From positions 3,051,501-3,115,500 of the forward strand of contig NZ_CP125640.1 of NCBI RefSeq assembly GCF_030053155.1: a stretch of 64,000 bases of DNA, written 5' to 3'. Below, piece by piece: positions 52,372-60,405 of the stretch. Numbering within the stretch: the stretch's first letter is position 1; each line of letters opens with the position of its first letter. Both the position numbers and the translations under genes were made by a program. The notes beneath the pieces are model-generated. The model was not told the DNA's origin, ran no database searches, and saw only the letters and a program-made list of their open reading frames with translations. The stretch comes from Rhizobium sp. BT03. Lineage in GTDB: Bacteria > Pseudomonadota > Alphaproteobacteria > Rhizobiales > Rhizobiaceae.

Positions 52372-52791
52372 ATGGCGGAGGTGGCGAGCGCAAGCCGAGC
52401 CGATATCGACTGGCTGGCTCGCGAGGATGCCAGTGCCGGCAAGGCATGGGTATCGCGATGCGTGGCGCTTGGCGAATATCTCGTCGCCCGGGAGGCTGGC
52501 GAGATCATCGGCTTCCTGCGCTTCTCCCGCTTCTGGGGCAGGGTTCCCTATATGGAAATGATCCGGGTCCTGCCCGGCCACCGCCGGTCGGGCGTCGGGA
52601 CGGCGCTGTTTCTCGCCTGGGAAGCGGCGATGCGTGGCGACGGCGCCCGCCTGCTGATGACCTCGAGCGAATGCGACGAGAGCCGGCCGCAGGACTGGCA
52701 TCGCCGCAACGGGTTTTTCGAGACAGGCGCGATCGAGCTGCCTGGACTCCAGTCCGTGCCGGAAATCTTTTTCATCAAGCGCTTAACCTGA
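52372..52791 (+). CDS. GNAT family acetyltransferase
   Basis: A 139-aa protein with the acetyl-CoA pyrophosphate-binding loop VLPGHRRSGVGTAL (about 65-78), the preceding EMIRV strand and a DWHRRNGFFETG motif of the C-terminal strand and helix. Substrate unknown. It follows tyrC by nine bases and may be co-transcribed. No ribosome-binding site is obvious. Confidence 0.83.
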   Translation: MAEVASASRADIDWLAREDASAGKAWVSRCVALGEYLVAREAGEIIGFLRFSRFWGRVPYMEMIRVLPGHRRSGVGTALFLAWEAAMRGDGARLLMTSSECDESRPQDWHRRNGFFETGAIELPGLQSVPEIFFIKRLT

Positions 52792-52803
52792 AAGGCGAGA
52801 GGC

Positions 52804-53820
52804 TCAGATCGGCGGAATCCGGCCGAGCGGGATGAAACCGCTGACGGTGGCGTTGCCGCGATCGACGACGAGATCGACCGAGACCTTGTCCTTGCCGCCG
52901 GCCAGCGATTTCAGGAGCTTCGTCGCCGTGTTGACGGTCGGGGCGATATCCGGAAAGGTCTGTTTCAGGCTGTCGCCCCAGGGGCCGAGCTGTTCGATCT
53001 CCAGCTTGAATTTTCCCGAGAGGAGACCTTGATCGTCGAAGGAGAAGGGGCCGGTCAGCGTCATCACCTTGCCGTCGCCGATGTCGGCGACGATGCGGCG
53101 CAGTTCGCCGGAGGCACCGTTGAGGCCGCTCGGGTCACTGCCGTCGATCAGGCCGGCTTTGCCGGCGATGGTCAGATCGATGCTGGCGGAGAGTTTCGGG
53201 AAGATCTGCGGCCAGTCCTTGATCGCCGTATTCGCATCCTGCACGGAGATCGCGCCGTCGAGATCGGCTCCGTTCTGGCGCAGATGGATTTCGGTGCGGG
53301 CGGCATCGAAGCTGATGGTCTGGCCGGTGTAGGAGGAAACCGCCGTCGCCTTCAGGCCCTCGATGACGGTCGAGCTGCGATTGATGCCCTGCAGTTTGGT
53401 CGCCAGACTCGCCTCCAGATTTGCCCATTGGGCCGAGATCGAAAGGCCGTTGCTGGTGCGGATCTCGGCCGGCGAATCGAGCTCCCAGACGATATTGCCG
53501 GGCGCATAGACCTGGGCTGCCGAACGCAGCGCGCCGAAGGTGGCGGAGACGCCGTTGGCAGTATCGTCGACATCGATCTTGGAGCAGAACAGGCCGATCC
53601 GGAAAGGATAGCCGCGGAATTCGATATCGGAGCATTCGCCGCTGACGCCCGCCTGGTCGCGCGGCGCGATCGCCTTCAGGACCGTGGTCTTCAACGCCGA
53701 GGCGGCATAGAACCAGCCGCCGGTATAAAGCGCGATCACCAGGAGGATGCCGCCGCCCAGCAGCCAGAATTTCTTACCGATGCCGGATTGGCTGCTACCG
53801 GATTGGCTTGACGCTGCCAT
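52804..53820 (-). CDS. DUF2125 membrane-anchored periplasmic protein
   Basis: A 338-aa protein with a Ser/Gln-rich cytosolic start, one membrane segment (LLGGGILLVIALYTGGWFY, about 20-38) and a large beta-rich periplasmic part. Motifs include GECSDIEFRGYPFRIGLFCSK with two cysteines, typical of DUF2125 in alphaproteobacteria. The function is not established. GGAGAAC lies before ATG 53820. It is divergent from the cyclotransferase gene and converges on the GNAT gene. Confidence 0.87.
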   Translation of the reverse strand: MAASSQSGSSQSGIGKKFWLLGGGILLVIALYTGGWFYAASALKTTVLKAIAPRDQAGVSGECSDIEFRGYPFRIGLFCSKIDVDDTANGVSATFGALRSAAQVYAPGNIVWELDSPAEIRTSNGLSISAQWANLEASLATKLQGINRSSTVIEGLKATAVSSYTGQTISFDAARTEIHLRQNGADLDGAISVQDANTAIKDWPQIFPKLSASIDLTIAGKAGLIDGSDPSGLNGASGELRRIVADIGDGKVMTLTGPFSFDDQGLLSGKFKLEIEQLGPWGDSLKQTFPDIAPTVNTATKLLKSLAGGKDKVSVDLVVDRGNATVSGFIPLGRIPPI

Positions 53821-53870
53821 GATGTTCTCCAATGGTGAATCGCAAATGTGATTCCGGTCTGGCGTGCGAT

Positions 53871-54401
53871 ATGGACGAATTTTGGGTATTTGGCTACGGT
53901 TCGCTGATGTGGAATCCGGGCTTCGAATTCATGGAGCGGGAAGAGGCTCTGATCTACGGCTACAGGCGCTCGCTCTGCGTCCGCTCCTTCGTCCATCGCG
54001 GCACGCGCGACAATCCGGGCTTGGTTCTCGGCCTCGACAGGGGCGGCGCCTGCCGCGGCATGGCGTTCCGCATTTCCCCGGAAAAATGGGATGAGGTGAT
54101 CGATTATCTCCGCGCCCGCGAGCTGGTGACCAATGTCTACCTGGAGCGCCGGGTGCAGCTGCAGCTTGCCGGCCGGCGCCGGATGGAGGCGGTGACTTAC
54201 ATCGCTGATCGCGACCACGAGCAATATGCCGGCACGCTCGACGCGCTTGCGGCGGCGCGGGTGGTGAACGAGGCCAAGGGTCAGTCAGGCCCCAACGACG
54301 CCTATGTCTTCAACACGCTGGCGCATCTGCGGCAGATGGGCATTCGCGACCATTGGCTTGAACAGGTCGTCGGCGAAGTGGAACGGCTGCGCGCCGTGTG
54401 A
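53871..54401 (+). CDS. ChaC-like gamma-glutamylcyclotransferase
   Basis: A 176-aa protein starting MDEFWVFGYGSLMWNPGFEF, with the YGSLMWxP substrate-binding loop and the catalytic-type Glu84 in YLRARE, as in ChaC proteins that cleave glutathione into 5-oxoproline and Cys-Gly. An upstream ATG (53832) would add 13 residues. It converges on plsC with only two bases between stops. Confidence 0.9.
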   Translation: MDEFWVFGYGSLMWNPGFEFMEREEALIYGYRRSLCVRSFVHRGTRDNPGLVLGLDRGGACRGMAFRISPEKWDEVIDYLRARELVTNVYLERRVQLQLAGRRRMEAVTYIADRDHEQYAGTLDALAAARVVNEAKGQSGPNDAYVFNTLAHLRQMGIRDHWLEQVVGEVERLRAV

Positions 54402-54403
54402 CT

Positions 54404-55201
54404 TCAGGCGGTCGCCGCCTTCAGCTTACGAAGCTCCGCTACCCTTTCGACCGCAGTCGGCGGCAGCGGCACATGCGGGTTAGCCTCGACGGTTTCGAGC
54501 AGAAGCTCGTCGCTTGCCCGCTCCGATACCTCGATCAGTTGGGCGAAAAACGCGTCCGGATCCATTCCCGGCATGATCGGCGGCAGGATTCTCACCTTGA
54601 AATGGCCGGGATAACGACGAATGCTCCGGCGCGGCCAGAACAGACCGGGATGCATGACGATCGGCACCACGGGGATGGCGAGATCGCGATACATGCGAGC
54701 GATGCCGTATTTATAGACCGGCTCGGCGCCCGGCGGACGGCGGGTGCCCTCGGGATAGATGATCAGCTGGCGGCCGGTCGAAAGCTCTTCCTTCGTGCGC
54801 TTCAGCACCTCCACCATCACCTTGCCGCGGGCTCCGCGATCGACCGGGATTACCCGCTGCTTCTTGGCATACCAGCCGAACAGCGGAATCCACATCAGTT
54901 CGCGCTTGAGAATGTAGACCGGGTCTTTGAGCCAGGGCAGCAGGGCATAGGTATCCCAGAAGGACTGGTGCTTCGGCGCCAGGATATAGCTGCCTTCCGG
55001 CAGGTTCTCCAAGCCTTCGATCTCGAAGGTGGTGCCGACGATCACCCGCATCAGCCAATGGTTGGAGCGCGCCCAGTTTTTCGGGATCGCATAGGCGGTC
55101 AGGCGCGGCGCCAGGAAATAATAGGGCGAGAGCACGATCATCCTGATGATGAGGTTGGCGTAGAAGATCGTGTTGAAGAGGACGGAACGCAGGGCGATCA
55201 T
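54404..55201 (-). CDS. plsC: 1-acyl-sn-glycerol-3-phosphate acyltransferase
   Basis: A 265-aa membrane-associated enzyme with the HX4D motif HQSFWD (His78-Asp83), the substrate-binding YPEGTR motif (149-154) and an N-terminal hydrophobic helix. It makes phosphatidic acid from lysophosphatidic acid. ATG 55201 is used because GGGAAAG lies just upstream; ATG 55219 would add six residues. Paralogues in rhizobia can act on ornithine lipids, so the exact acceptor is not certain. Confidence 0.88.
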   Translation of the reverse strand: MIALRSVLFNTIFYANLIIRMIVLSPYYFLAPRLTAYAIPKNWARSNHWLMRVIVGTTFEIEGLENLPEGSYILAPKHQSFWDTYALLPWLKDPVYILKRELMWIPLFGWYAKKQRVIPVDRGARGKVMVEVLKRTKEELSTGRQLIIYPEGTRRPPGAEPVYKYGIARMYRDLAIPVVPIVMHPGLFWPRRSIRRYPGHFKVRILPPIMPGMDPDAFFAQLIEVSERASDELLLETVEANPHVPLPPTAVERVAELRKLKAATA

Positions 55202-55281
55202 GAAACTTTCCCGAGGCATGCTCACGCGACCGGCCTACACGATATTGCCCGTCATAAAAAGCGTTTGATGATGCTGCAGAT

Positions 55282-55322
55282 CAGGATTCAGATTTTAAGC
55301 CCGGCCTGAAATCTGAATCCTG
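55282..55322. repeat. 14-bp inverted repeat upstream of plsC
   Basis: A perfect 14-bp inverted repeat (55282-55295 with 55309-55322) around a 13-base loop lies between the YdcF-like gene and plsC. It has no T-run on the plsC strand and is more likely an intergenic repeat or transcript-stability hairpin than a terminator. Confidence 0.6.
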
Positions 55323-55339
55323 TTCTGGATTAAAGAGTT

Positions 55340-55391
55340 AGAGTATGACGTCACGAGAAAACCGCTCATGCTTTTCGGCATCATGCTCCAG
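55340..55391. repeat. RIME-like intergenic palindrome
   Basis: An imperfect palindrome whose arms resemble GAGCATGATGCCGAAAAG and its complement, as in the Rhizobium-specific intergenic mosaic elements (RIME). It sits just after the YdcF-like gene on the reverse strand. The identification is from memory of the consensus. Confidence 0.55.
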
Positions 55392-55399
55392 CAAACGCG

Positions 55400-56116
55400 T
55401 CAATTCTCGCCCGACGCGCTGGCCGAGCGTAATCCGGTGTGGCGGCCGAAGCCGGTGATGTTGCGGGCGCCGGTCAACAGCACTTTGGCATATTCGGCCA
55501 GCATGACGCGCATTGCATTCGGGTCGGTGAACCAGTTTCGGCTCTTCAAATCCGAATTGACCACAGGGTAAGCGATGAACTCGATATCGGGGTCGACATA
55601 GGAGAGTTCGGCAAGGCTGCGCGGCATGTGGTAGTTGTTGGTGACGATCAGAACGCTGCGATATCCCTTGGCGTGGATCCAGTTCGAAGCTTCTTCGGCA
55701 TTGCCAATCGTGTCGATCGCATCGTAGCCGATATCGACACAGCAGGAGAAAAGATCGGCCGAACCCTGCGTCATCCTGCGGATTTGCGCCGGGGTCGTCG
55801 TCGGGTGGACGCCGGAGATGAGCAAGCGCTTGCCGGCGCCTTTCTGCAGCAGTTCCACGGCCTGGTCGATGCGCTGGTAGCCGCCCGTCAGCACGACGAT
55901 CGCATCGGCCTTCGGCTCGGCCGGCGGCTTCAGCGTCGTGACCGAATCGGCAAAACGCAGGAAACCGCCGAACACCAGCGCGATCGCCAGCACGCAGGCA
56001 AAACCGCCCCAGCGCAACAGGCGCCGGATCAGCCCGCGCCGCGGCGGCAACGCCACCGGGCGGTCAAGCCCCGGGTCCTGATGAATCGGGTTGGGTGTCG
56101 TATCTCCCATCGTCAT
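55400..56116 (-). CDS. YdcF/SanA-like DUF218 membrane protein
   Basis: A 238-aa protein with a proline-rich start, a membrane segment (GFACVLAIALVFGGFLRFA, about 38-56) and a DUF218 domain: ADAIVVLTGGYQRIDQAVEL, GKRLLISGVHP, TNNYHMPRSLAEL, typical of YdcF/SanA. Members affect the envelope and vancomycin barrier in other bacteria, with unknown chemistry. Two near ATG codons exist (56116 and 56110). It lies 67 bases after ftsX on the same strand. Confidence 0.88.
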   Translation of the reverse strand: MTMGDTTPNPIHQDPGLDRPVALPPRRGLIRRLLRWGGFACVLAIALVFGGFLRFADSVTTLKPPAEPKADAIVVLTGGYQRIDQAVELLQKGAGKRLLISGVHPTTTPAQIRRMTQGSADLFSCCVDIGYDAIDTIGNAEEASNWIHAKGYRSVLIVTNNYHMPRSLAELSYVDPDIEFIAYPVVNSDLKSRNWFTDPNAMRVMLAEYAKVLLTGARNITGFGRHTGLRSASASGEN

Positions 56117-56183
56117 GAATCGTGACTATACGCTGATTGCGGCGCGGAACAGACGCTTTCATCACAAAACGGCATGGTCACGA

Positions 56184-57197
56184 TCAACTCGCAATGCCGT
56201 CGGTGCGTGTCGGGTCCGAGCGCAATGTATCGATTTCATAGATCGTCCGCATGACGGTCAGGCGCGCGGTGAAGGTCGTCAGAAGGGCAATGACGATCAT
56301 CGTTGCGAAGATGCCGGCATAACCGAGCACGCCGACGGAGAAGGTGCCGAACAGTGCCGTCGCCTGATCGGTTTCCGGGGTGGCCAGCGTGCGGCTCTGC
56401 CAAAAGCCGGCGGTGGCGAAGAAGAGAGCGGCAAGGGCGCTGCCGATCGCCGAGCCCTTGAGGCTGATCTTCAGGAAATGCTTCTGAAATTCGGTGGCGA
56501 CGAAGGAGCTTTCGGCGCCGACGAAGTGCAGAACTTCGACGATGTGGCGGTTGCCCGACAGCGCGCCGCGCGTGGCGAAGACGACGGTCAGCACCATCGC
56601 CGAGAAGACCAGGAGCAGGATGCCGGTGCCGATCATCACGGTCGTATGGGCCATGGACACCAGCCGGTCGACCCAGGTGCGGTGATCGTCGAGGGTGGCC
56701 TGCGGAATACTGTCTTTCAGCAGCGCCCGCATGGAATCGAAATCCGGCGGATTGCTCTCGTCGATGGTGATGATGACGAGGCGGGGAACGGGCAGGTCCT
56801 TGAGATCGAGACCGGGGCCGAGCCAGGGTTCGAGCAGGCGGGCGGTGGCCGCCTCGTCGACGATCTGGCCGCTCTTGGTGCCGACGAAGGTCAGCGCCAG
56901 GTCACGCGCCTGAGTCAGCGCCTTTTCCATGTCGAGATTGTCGTCCGGCTTGATCTGGATGGTGATCTCGCGGGAGATCTGGCTCTCCCAGCTCGCCGCC
57001 GTCGAGCGGACCATGCTGACGCCGCCGAGCGTCAGGCAGGCGAGAAAGGCCATGATCGATATCACCACCATCAAGGCGCTGCCCTGGATGTTGGACGGCG
57101 GCAGGATCGGCGCCGTCGGGCGCACGCGCATTTCCGGCCGCTTCTGCTCAGTCTTGGCCGGCGCCTTGTCCGGGTTTCTGGATGGAGGCTCAGTCAT
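56184..57197 (-). CDS. ftsX: Cell division protein FtsX
   Basis: A 337-aa membrane protein with a cytosolic N-terminus rich in Pro, four membrane segments, and a large periplasmic loop between the first two. SGNRHIVEVLHFVGAESSFVA is the conserved segment near the third segment. FtsEX forms an ABC-type complex that controls septal peptidoglycan hydrolases. It overlaps ftsE by eight bases. Confidence 0.92.
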   Translation of the reverse strand: MTEPPSRNPDKAPAKTEQKRPEMRVRPTAPILPPSNIQGSALMVVISIMAFLACLTLGGVSMVRSTAASWESQISREITIQIKPDDNLDMEKALTQARDLALTFVGTKSGQIVDEAATARLLEPWLGPGLDLKDLPVPRLVIITIDESNPPDFDSMRALLKDSIPQATLDDHRTWVDRLVSMAHTTVMIGTGILLLVFSAMVLTVVFATRGALSGNRHIVEVLHFVGAESSFVATEFQKHFLKISLKGSAIGSALAALFFATAGFWQSRTLATPETDQATALFGTFSVGVLGYAGIFATMIVIALLTTFTARLTVMRTIYEIDTLRSDPTRTDGIAS

Positions 57198-57849
57198 AGA
57201 TATCGAGATGCCCCCCCGAGAGGATCATACGGCGGGCTTCCACCTGTTCCATCAGCGCCAGGTCATGCGTGGCGATCACAACGGCTGTGCCGAGGCGGTT
57301 CAGCTCAAGGAAAAGATTGAGCAGGCGCTTGGCCATCGGCGGGTCGACATTGCCTGTGGGTTCGTCGGCAAGCAGCACTTCCGGCCGGTCCATCAGCGCC
57401 CGGGCGATTGCGGCGCGCTGTTTCTCGCCGCCGGAGAGCACCGGCGGCAGCACGTTGATGCGTTCGCCGAGGCCCACCCATTTCAACAGTTCCAGGACGT
57501 CGGTCTTGTAGGAACTCTCATCCTTGCCGCGCACGCGTAAGGGCAAAGCCACATTCTCATAGGTGGTGAGATGATCGAGCAGACGGAAATCCTGGAAGAC
57601 GATGCCGACGCGGCGGCGCAGCAGTGGCAGTTCGGGGCGGGGGATTTCGGAAATGTCGCGCCCGAACATGCGGATCAGGCCGCGCGTCGGCTGCAGCGAC
57701 ATGAAGAGCAGCCGCAGCAGCGACGTCTTGCCGGCGCCCGATGGGCCCGTCAGGAACTGAAAGGATTTCTTCGGAATGTCGAAGGTCAGGTCCCGGAGGA
57801 TTTCCGGGCCCATGCCATAGCGCAAACCGACATTCTCGAAGTGGATCAA
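57190..57849 (-). CDS. ftsE: Cell division ATP-binding protein FtsE
   Basis: A 219-aa ABC ATPase when the TTG at 57849 is used (MIHFENVGLRYGMGPEIL): Walker A GPSGAGKT (35-42), signature LSGGEKQR, Walker B VLLADEPTG and the H-loop THD. This matches the usual FtsE length. A longer frame starting at ATG 57969 would add 40 residues not typical of the family. ftsX follows with overlap. The promoter region is shared with the divergent DUF3426-like gene and holds a TTAACCAT octamer. Confidence 0.93.
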   Translation of the reverse strand: MIHFENVGLRYGMGPEILRDLTFDIPKKSFQFLTGPSGAGKTSLLRLLFMSLQPTRGLIRMFGRDISEIPRPELPLLRRRVGIVFQDFRLLDHLTTYENVALPLRVRGKDESSYKTDVLELLKWVGLGERINVLPPVLSGGEKQRAAIARALMDRPEVLLADEPTGNVDPPMAKRLLNLFLELNRLGTAVVIATHDLALMEQVEARRMILSGGHLDIYD

Positions 57850-57961
57850 CGGGCAGCTCAGTCTGTTGTGGGTTTCACCGCGTGACTTGTTAACCAACAC
57901 CGTTAACAGCCGGTAAATTTTGCCGGAAAGACGCCCGTTTGATGGCGATCTTTGCGAAGCA

Positions 57962-57969
57962 TTAACCAT
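57962..57969. promoter_or_regulatory. TTAACCAT octamer (CtrA-type half site) between ftsE and DUF3426-like gene
   Basis: TTAACCAT is the well-known CtrA recognition core in alphaproteobacteria. It lies in the divergent promoter region of ftsE, followed by a second TTAA three bases later, with another TTAA pair at 57890-57905. Cell-cycle control of a division gene would make sense, but binding is inferred. Confidence 0.4.
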
Positions 57970-58055
57970 TAAAATTTACGACTGAGCAGGATTCGTTTCA
58001 ATGCCAAGATTAGCCCTGGCAGCGAAACCATGTGGACATCTGCGAGGCAGTCACC

Positions 58056-58706
58056 ATGGAAGCATCCTCCTTCAGCCGCCGGACGCCGGGCCAGGCCTAT
58101 GATTTCCTGCCGCCGGAGCCTGCCGCCCGCCAAAACCGTGCGGCGCGTCCCGCCGATATTTCCGACGCCGAATTCGTGACGCTCGGCAAAGCCCGGCCGA
58201 CGGAATTTACGGCAAGGACCTATAACGACAACCGCAAGCGCGCGGCGGGCGCTCAGGCGGCACAGGCGCTGCCGACGACCGCGATGGTAACCGTTCTGCG
58301 CGACGTGGAAGCCTTCCTGCAGCGCGCCTCGATGCGGAGCTTCGCAGGCTTGGTGCTGGCGCTCGCCGTGCTCGCCTTCGGGCTTGCGGGGGGCTTTTCC
58401 GGCCTTTCCGCCAAGCCTGCTTATCCCGGAGCGCCGCTGCATTTCACCCATGTGACGGTGGCGCCGCGCGACGCCAACGGCATGCGCGTGCTTGATATCA
58501 ACGGCATCATCGAAAACGACAGCGGCACGACGCAGACGGTGCAGCCGATCCGCGCCGATCTCGTCACCGACGAGCGGCTGACCGCCAGCATCGTCATCAA
58601 TCCGCCCTCCGATGTCATCTATGGCGGCCAGAGCCGGGGCTTCTCGGCCCGCGTCCAGCATGCCGGCGGAAAACTGCCGGAGGTCCGGCTCTCGTTCCTG
58701 CCGTAG
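58056..58706 (+). CDS. DUF3426-like membrane protein without visible zinc ribbon
   Basis: A 216-aa protein from ATG 58056 (GTG 58032 would add eight). The N-terminus is polar and disordered-looking (EPAARQNRAARPADISD), followed by one membrane segment (FAGLVLALAVLAFGLAGGF, about 96-114) and a periplasmic beta-type domain with LDINGIIENDSGTTQTVQPI and GGQSRGFSARVQHAGGK. The latter fits the DUF3426-like C-terminal part of MJ0042-zinc-ribbon proteins, but the CxxC pairs of that ribbon are missing here. Function unknown; divergent from ftsE. Confidence 0.65.
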   Translation: MEASSFSRRTPGQAYDFLPPEPAARQNRAARPADISDAEFVTLGKARPTEFTARTYNDNRKRAAGAQAAQALPTTAMVTVLRDVEAFLQRASMRSFAGLVLALAVLAFGLAGGFSGLSAKPAYPGAPLHFTHVTVAPRDANGMRVLDINGIIENDSGTTQTVQPIRADLVTDERLTASIVINPPSDVIYGGQSRGFSARVQHAGGKLPEVRLSFLP

Positions 58707-58841
58707 AGAGCGACTTGATACGGAATGGCTGACTTTCCCGCCGCAGGTCGCGCCAATCCGATTAATTTCATGGCTGGCGAGGCTGTTTCAAGCTCGCATA
58801 TGTGCTAACGGCTTACCCTTCTTTTCATGGAGCAAGCCCTT

Positions 58842-59384
58842 ATGCCTGTCGTGCGCGGAAAAAATATCGAGCCGCTCTTCACTGCCGAGCAGATCGCCGA
58901 GCGCAATCATTCGATGGCGCGGGAGATCGCCAACGGGCCGACCAAGGACCTGCTCGTCATCGCCGTGCTCAAGGGGTCGTTCATCTTCGCCGCCGACCTG
59001 ATCCGCGCCCTGCATGATAGCGGGCTTGCCCCCGAGGTCGAGTTCATCACGCTGTCGAGCTACGGCATCGGCACGGTCTCGCAGGGCGTGCGCATCGTCA
59101 AGGATATCGACAGCGACGTCCATGGCCGCGACGTCCTGTTGATCGACGATATCCTCGAATCCGGCCGGACGCTGCTCTTTGCCAAGGAATTGCTGTTCGA
59201 GCGCGGCGCGCGCAACGTCACCATCGCCGTGCTGCTCGACAAGCGCGTCAAGCGCAAGGAAAAGCTGGAGGCCGATTATGTCGGCTTCGAATGCCCCGAT
59301 TATTTCGTCGTCGGCTACGGCATGGACGTCGCCTACGCCTTCCGCGAACTGCCCTTCGTCGGCGTGGTGACCGGCGACGCCTGA
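58842..59384 (+). CDS. hpt: Hypoxanthine phosphoribosyltransferase
   Basis: A 180-aa enzyme that salvages hypoxanthine and guanine with PRPP. Motifs: VLKGSFIFAADLIR (PRPP loop I area), SSYGIGTVSQGVRIVKD (flexible loop), and the PRPP-binding VLLIDDILESGRT (98-110), then DKRVKRKEKLEADYVGF. The ATG at 58842 has GGAG well spaced upstream; ATG 58827 is the alternative. Confidence 0.93.
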   Translation: MPVVRGKNIEPLFTAEQIAERNHSMAREIANGPTKDLLVIAVLKGSFIFAADLIRALHDSGLAPEVEFITLSSYGIGTVSQGVRIVKDIDSDVHGRDVLLIDDILESGRTLLFAKELLFERGARNVTIAVLLDKRVKRKEKLEADYVGFECPDYFVVGYGMDVAYAFRELPFVGVVTGDA

Positions 59385-59493
59385 GCTGCCGCACAATTCC
59401 TCAGTCGCAAAACTATGCAGTGATTCAAAATCTTACAGCGTCCTTGCGCGTTTTGTCAGACGCGCGGCGCTGTCATGCGGTCGAGACGGCTTG

Positions 59494-59501
59494 TTAACCA
59501 T
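59494..59501. promoter_or_regulatory. TTAACCAT octamer upstream of cpdR
   Basis: A CtrA-type octamer 85 bases before the cpdR ATG. CpdR works in the CtrA control circuit, so feedback control by CtrA is plausible. It is the same octamer as in the ftsE promoter region. Direct evidence of binding is lacking. Confidence 0.4.
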
Positions 59502-59586
59502 TCCGCCCATCGCTTCGATATCTTTACCGATCGAAAAGGAAAGTCTGGTGATTTCCGTCGTGGGCTGAAGACGGAGCAATGCACAT

Positions 59587-59946
59587 ATGGCAAGAATTCT
59601 GATTACGGAAGACGAGGACTCCCTGCGGTCTTTCGTAGCCCGGGCGCTCAGGCTCGATGGTCATGAGACCGATGAAGCCGCCGATGGCGCCGAGGGACTG
59701 GAGAAGCTGAGGGACGGGGCCTACGACCTGCTGCTTTCGGATATCCGCATGCCCGTGATGGACGGGATCGAACTCGCCCATCAGGCAAAAGATGCCTTTC
59801 CCGGCCTGAAGATCCTGCTGATGACCGGCTATGCCGAACAGCGCGAACGGGCCGACGATCTTGCCGAAAAGATCATCGACGTCGTCGCCAAGCCATTCGC
59901 GCTTCCCGATATACGCAAGGCGGTCGCCCGGGCGCTCGTCGCCTGA
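59587..59946 (+). CDS. cpdR: Single-domain response regulator CpdR
   Basis: A 119-aa receiver domain without an output domain. Acidic pocket residues Glu8/Asp9, phosphorylation Asp52 (LLLSDIRMPVMDG), Thr80 (LLMTGYA) and Lys102 (VVAKPFALP) are all present. Sequence and length fit CpdR, which, when not phosphorylated, helps ClpXP degrade cell-cycle proteins such as CtrA in alphaproteobacteria; in rhizobia it also affects bacteroid development. No other cell-cycle genes are next to it. Confidence 0.92.
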   Translation: MARILITEDEDSLRSFVARALRLDGHETDEAADGAEGLEKLRDGAYDLLLSDIRMPVMDGIELAHQAKDAFPGLKILLMTGYAEQRERADDLAEKIIDVVAKPFALPDIRKAVARALVA

Positions 59947-59947
59947 A

Positions 59948-59992
59948 GCACGATGCCGAAAGCCTGAGCCGGTCTCGGGCGACGTCATGCAC
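59948..59992. repeat. Possible RIME-like palindrome after cpdR
   Basis: GCACGATGCCGAAAG at the left and a related complementary arm (CGGGCGACGTCATGC) at the right form an imperfect palindrome like the RIME consensus. It directly precedes the large palindromic element, so two repeat families are next to each other. Confidence 0.4.
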
Positions 59993-60013
59993 GGTTTTGC
60001 GTGACATATCGCT

Positions 60014-60370
60014 TAGAGCCTTTCCTGGTTAGATTGCAGCATTCTGTTGGCTCAAACGGGGTCGGATGGTCGACCGGCCAGCGCGCGTCGTAGCCCAGTT
60101 CTACGGCCAAGCCGGCCGGTCGACCATCCGACCCGTTTCAGCCAACCCTCCCGCAGATTTGCCTGGCAAATCTGCAAGACTTAGGAATCGCCGGACGCAC
60201 TTATCGCTTCGCCACGGCGAAGCGGCGCGGCCGGTGGGCCGGGCATCTTTCCGCCAGGATCAGAGGCGATCGGCTCGGACGTACCAAGGGGTATGCCCTT
60301 CGCCAATCGCCTCTGCCCTGACGAAAACCTGCTCCGGCAGAATGCTTCAATCTGACCAGGAAAGGCTCTA
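60014..60370. mobile_element. 357-bp MITE-like element with 33-bp terminal inverted repeats
   Basis: The ends (60014-60046 and 60338-60370) are inverted repeats of 33 bases with two mismatches, starting TAGAGCCTTTCCTGG. They begin and end with TA, as expected for IS630/mariner-type insertion at TA. Inside are further palindromes: 60046-60079 with 60114-60146 (about 33 bp with one mismatch and one bulge), 60153-60163 with 60165-60175, 60205-60213 with 60216-60224, and 60261-60270 with 60306-60315. No coding frame is convincing. It lies between cpdR and the DUF4175 gene and could be a non-autonomous transposable element or a structured RNA. Confidence 0.75.
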
Positions 60371-60405
60371 GCGCGCCGCCGATCCATTATACGGCGGCGT
60401 AAGCC

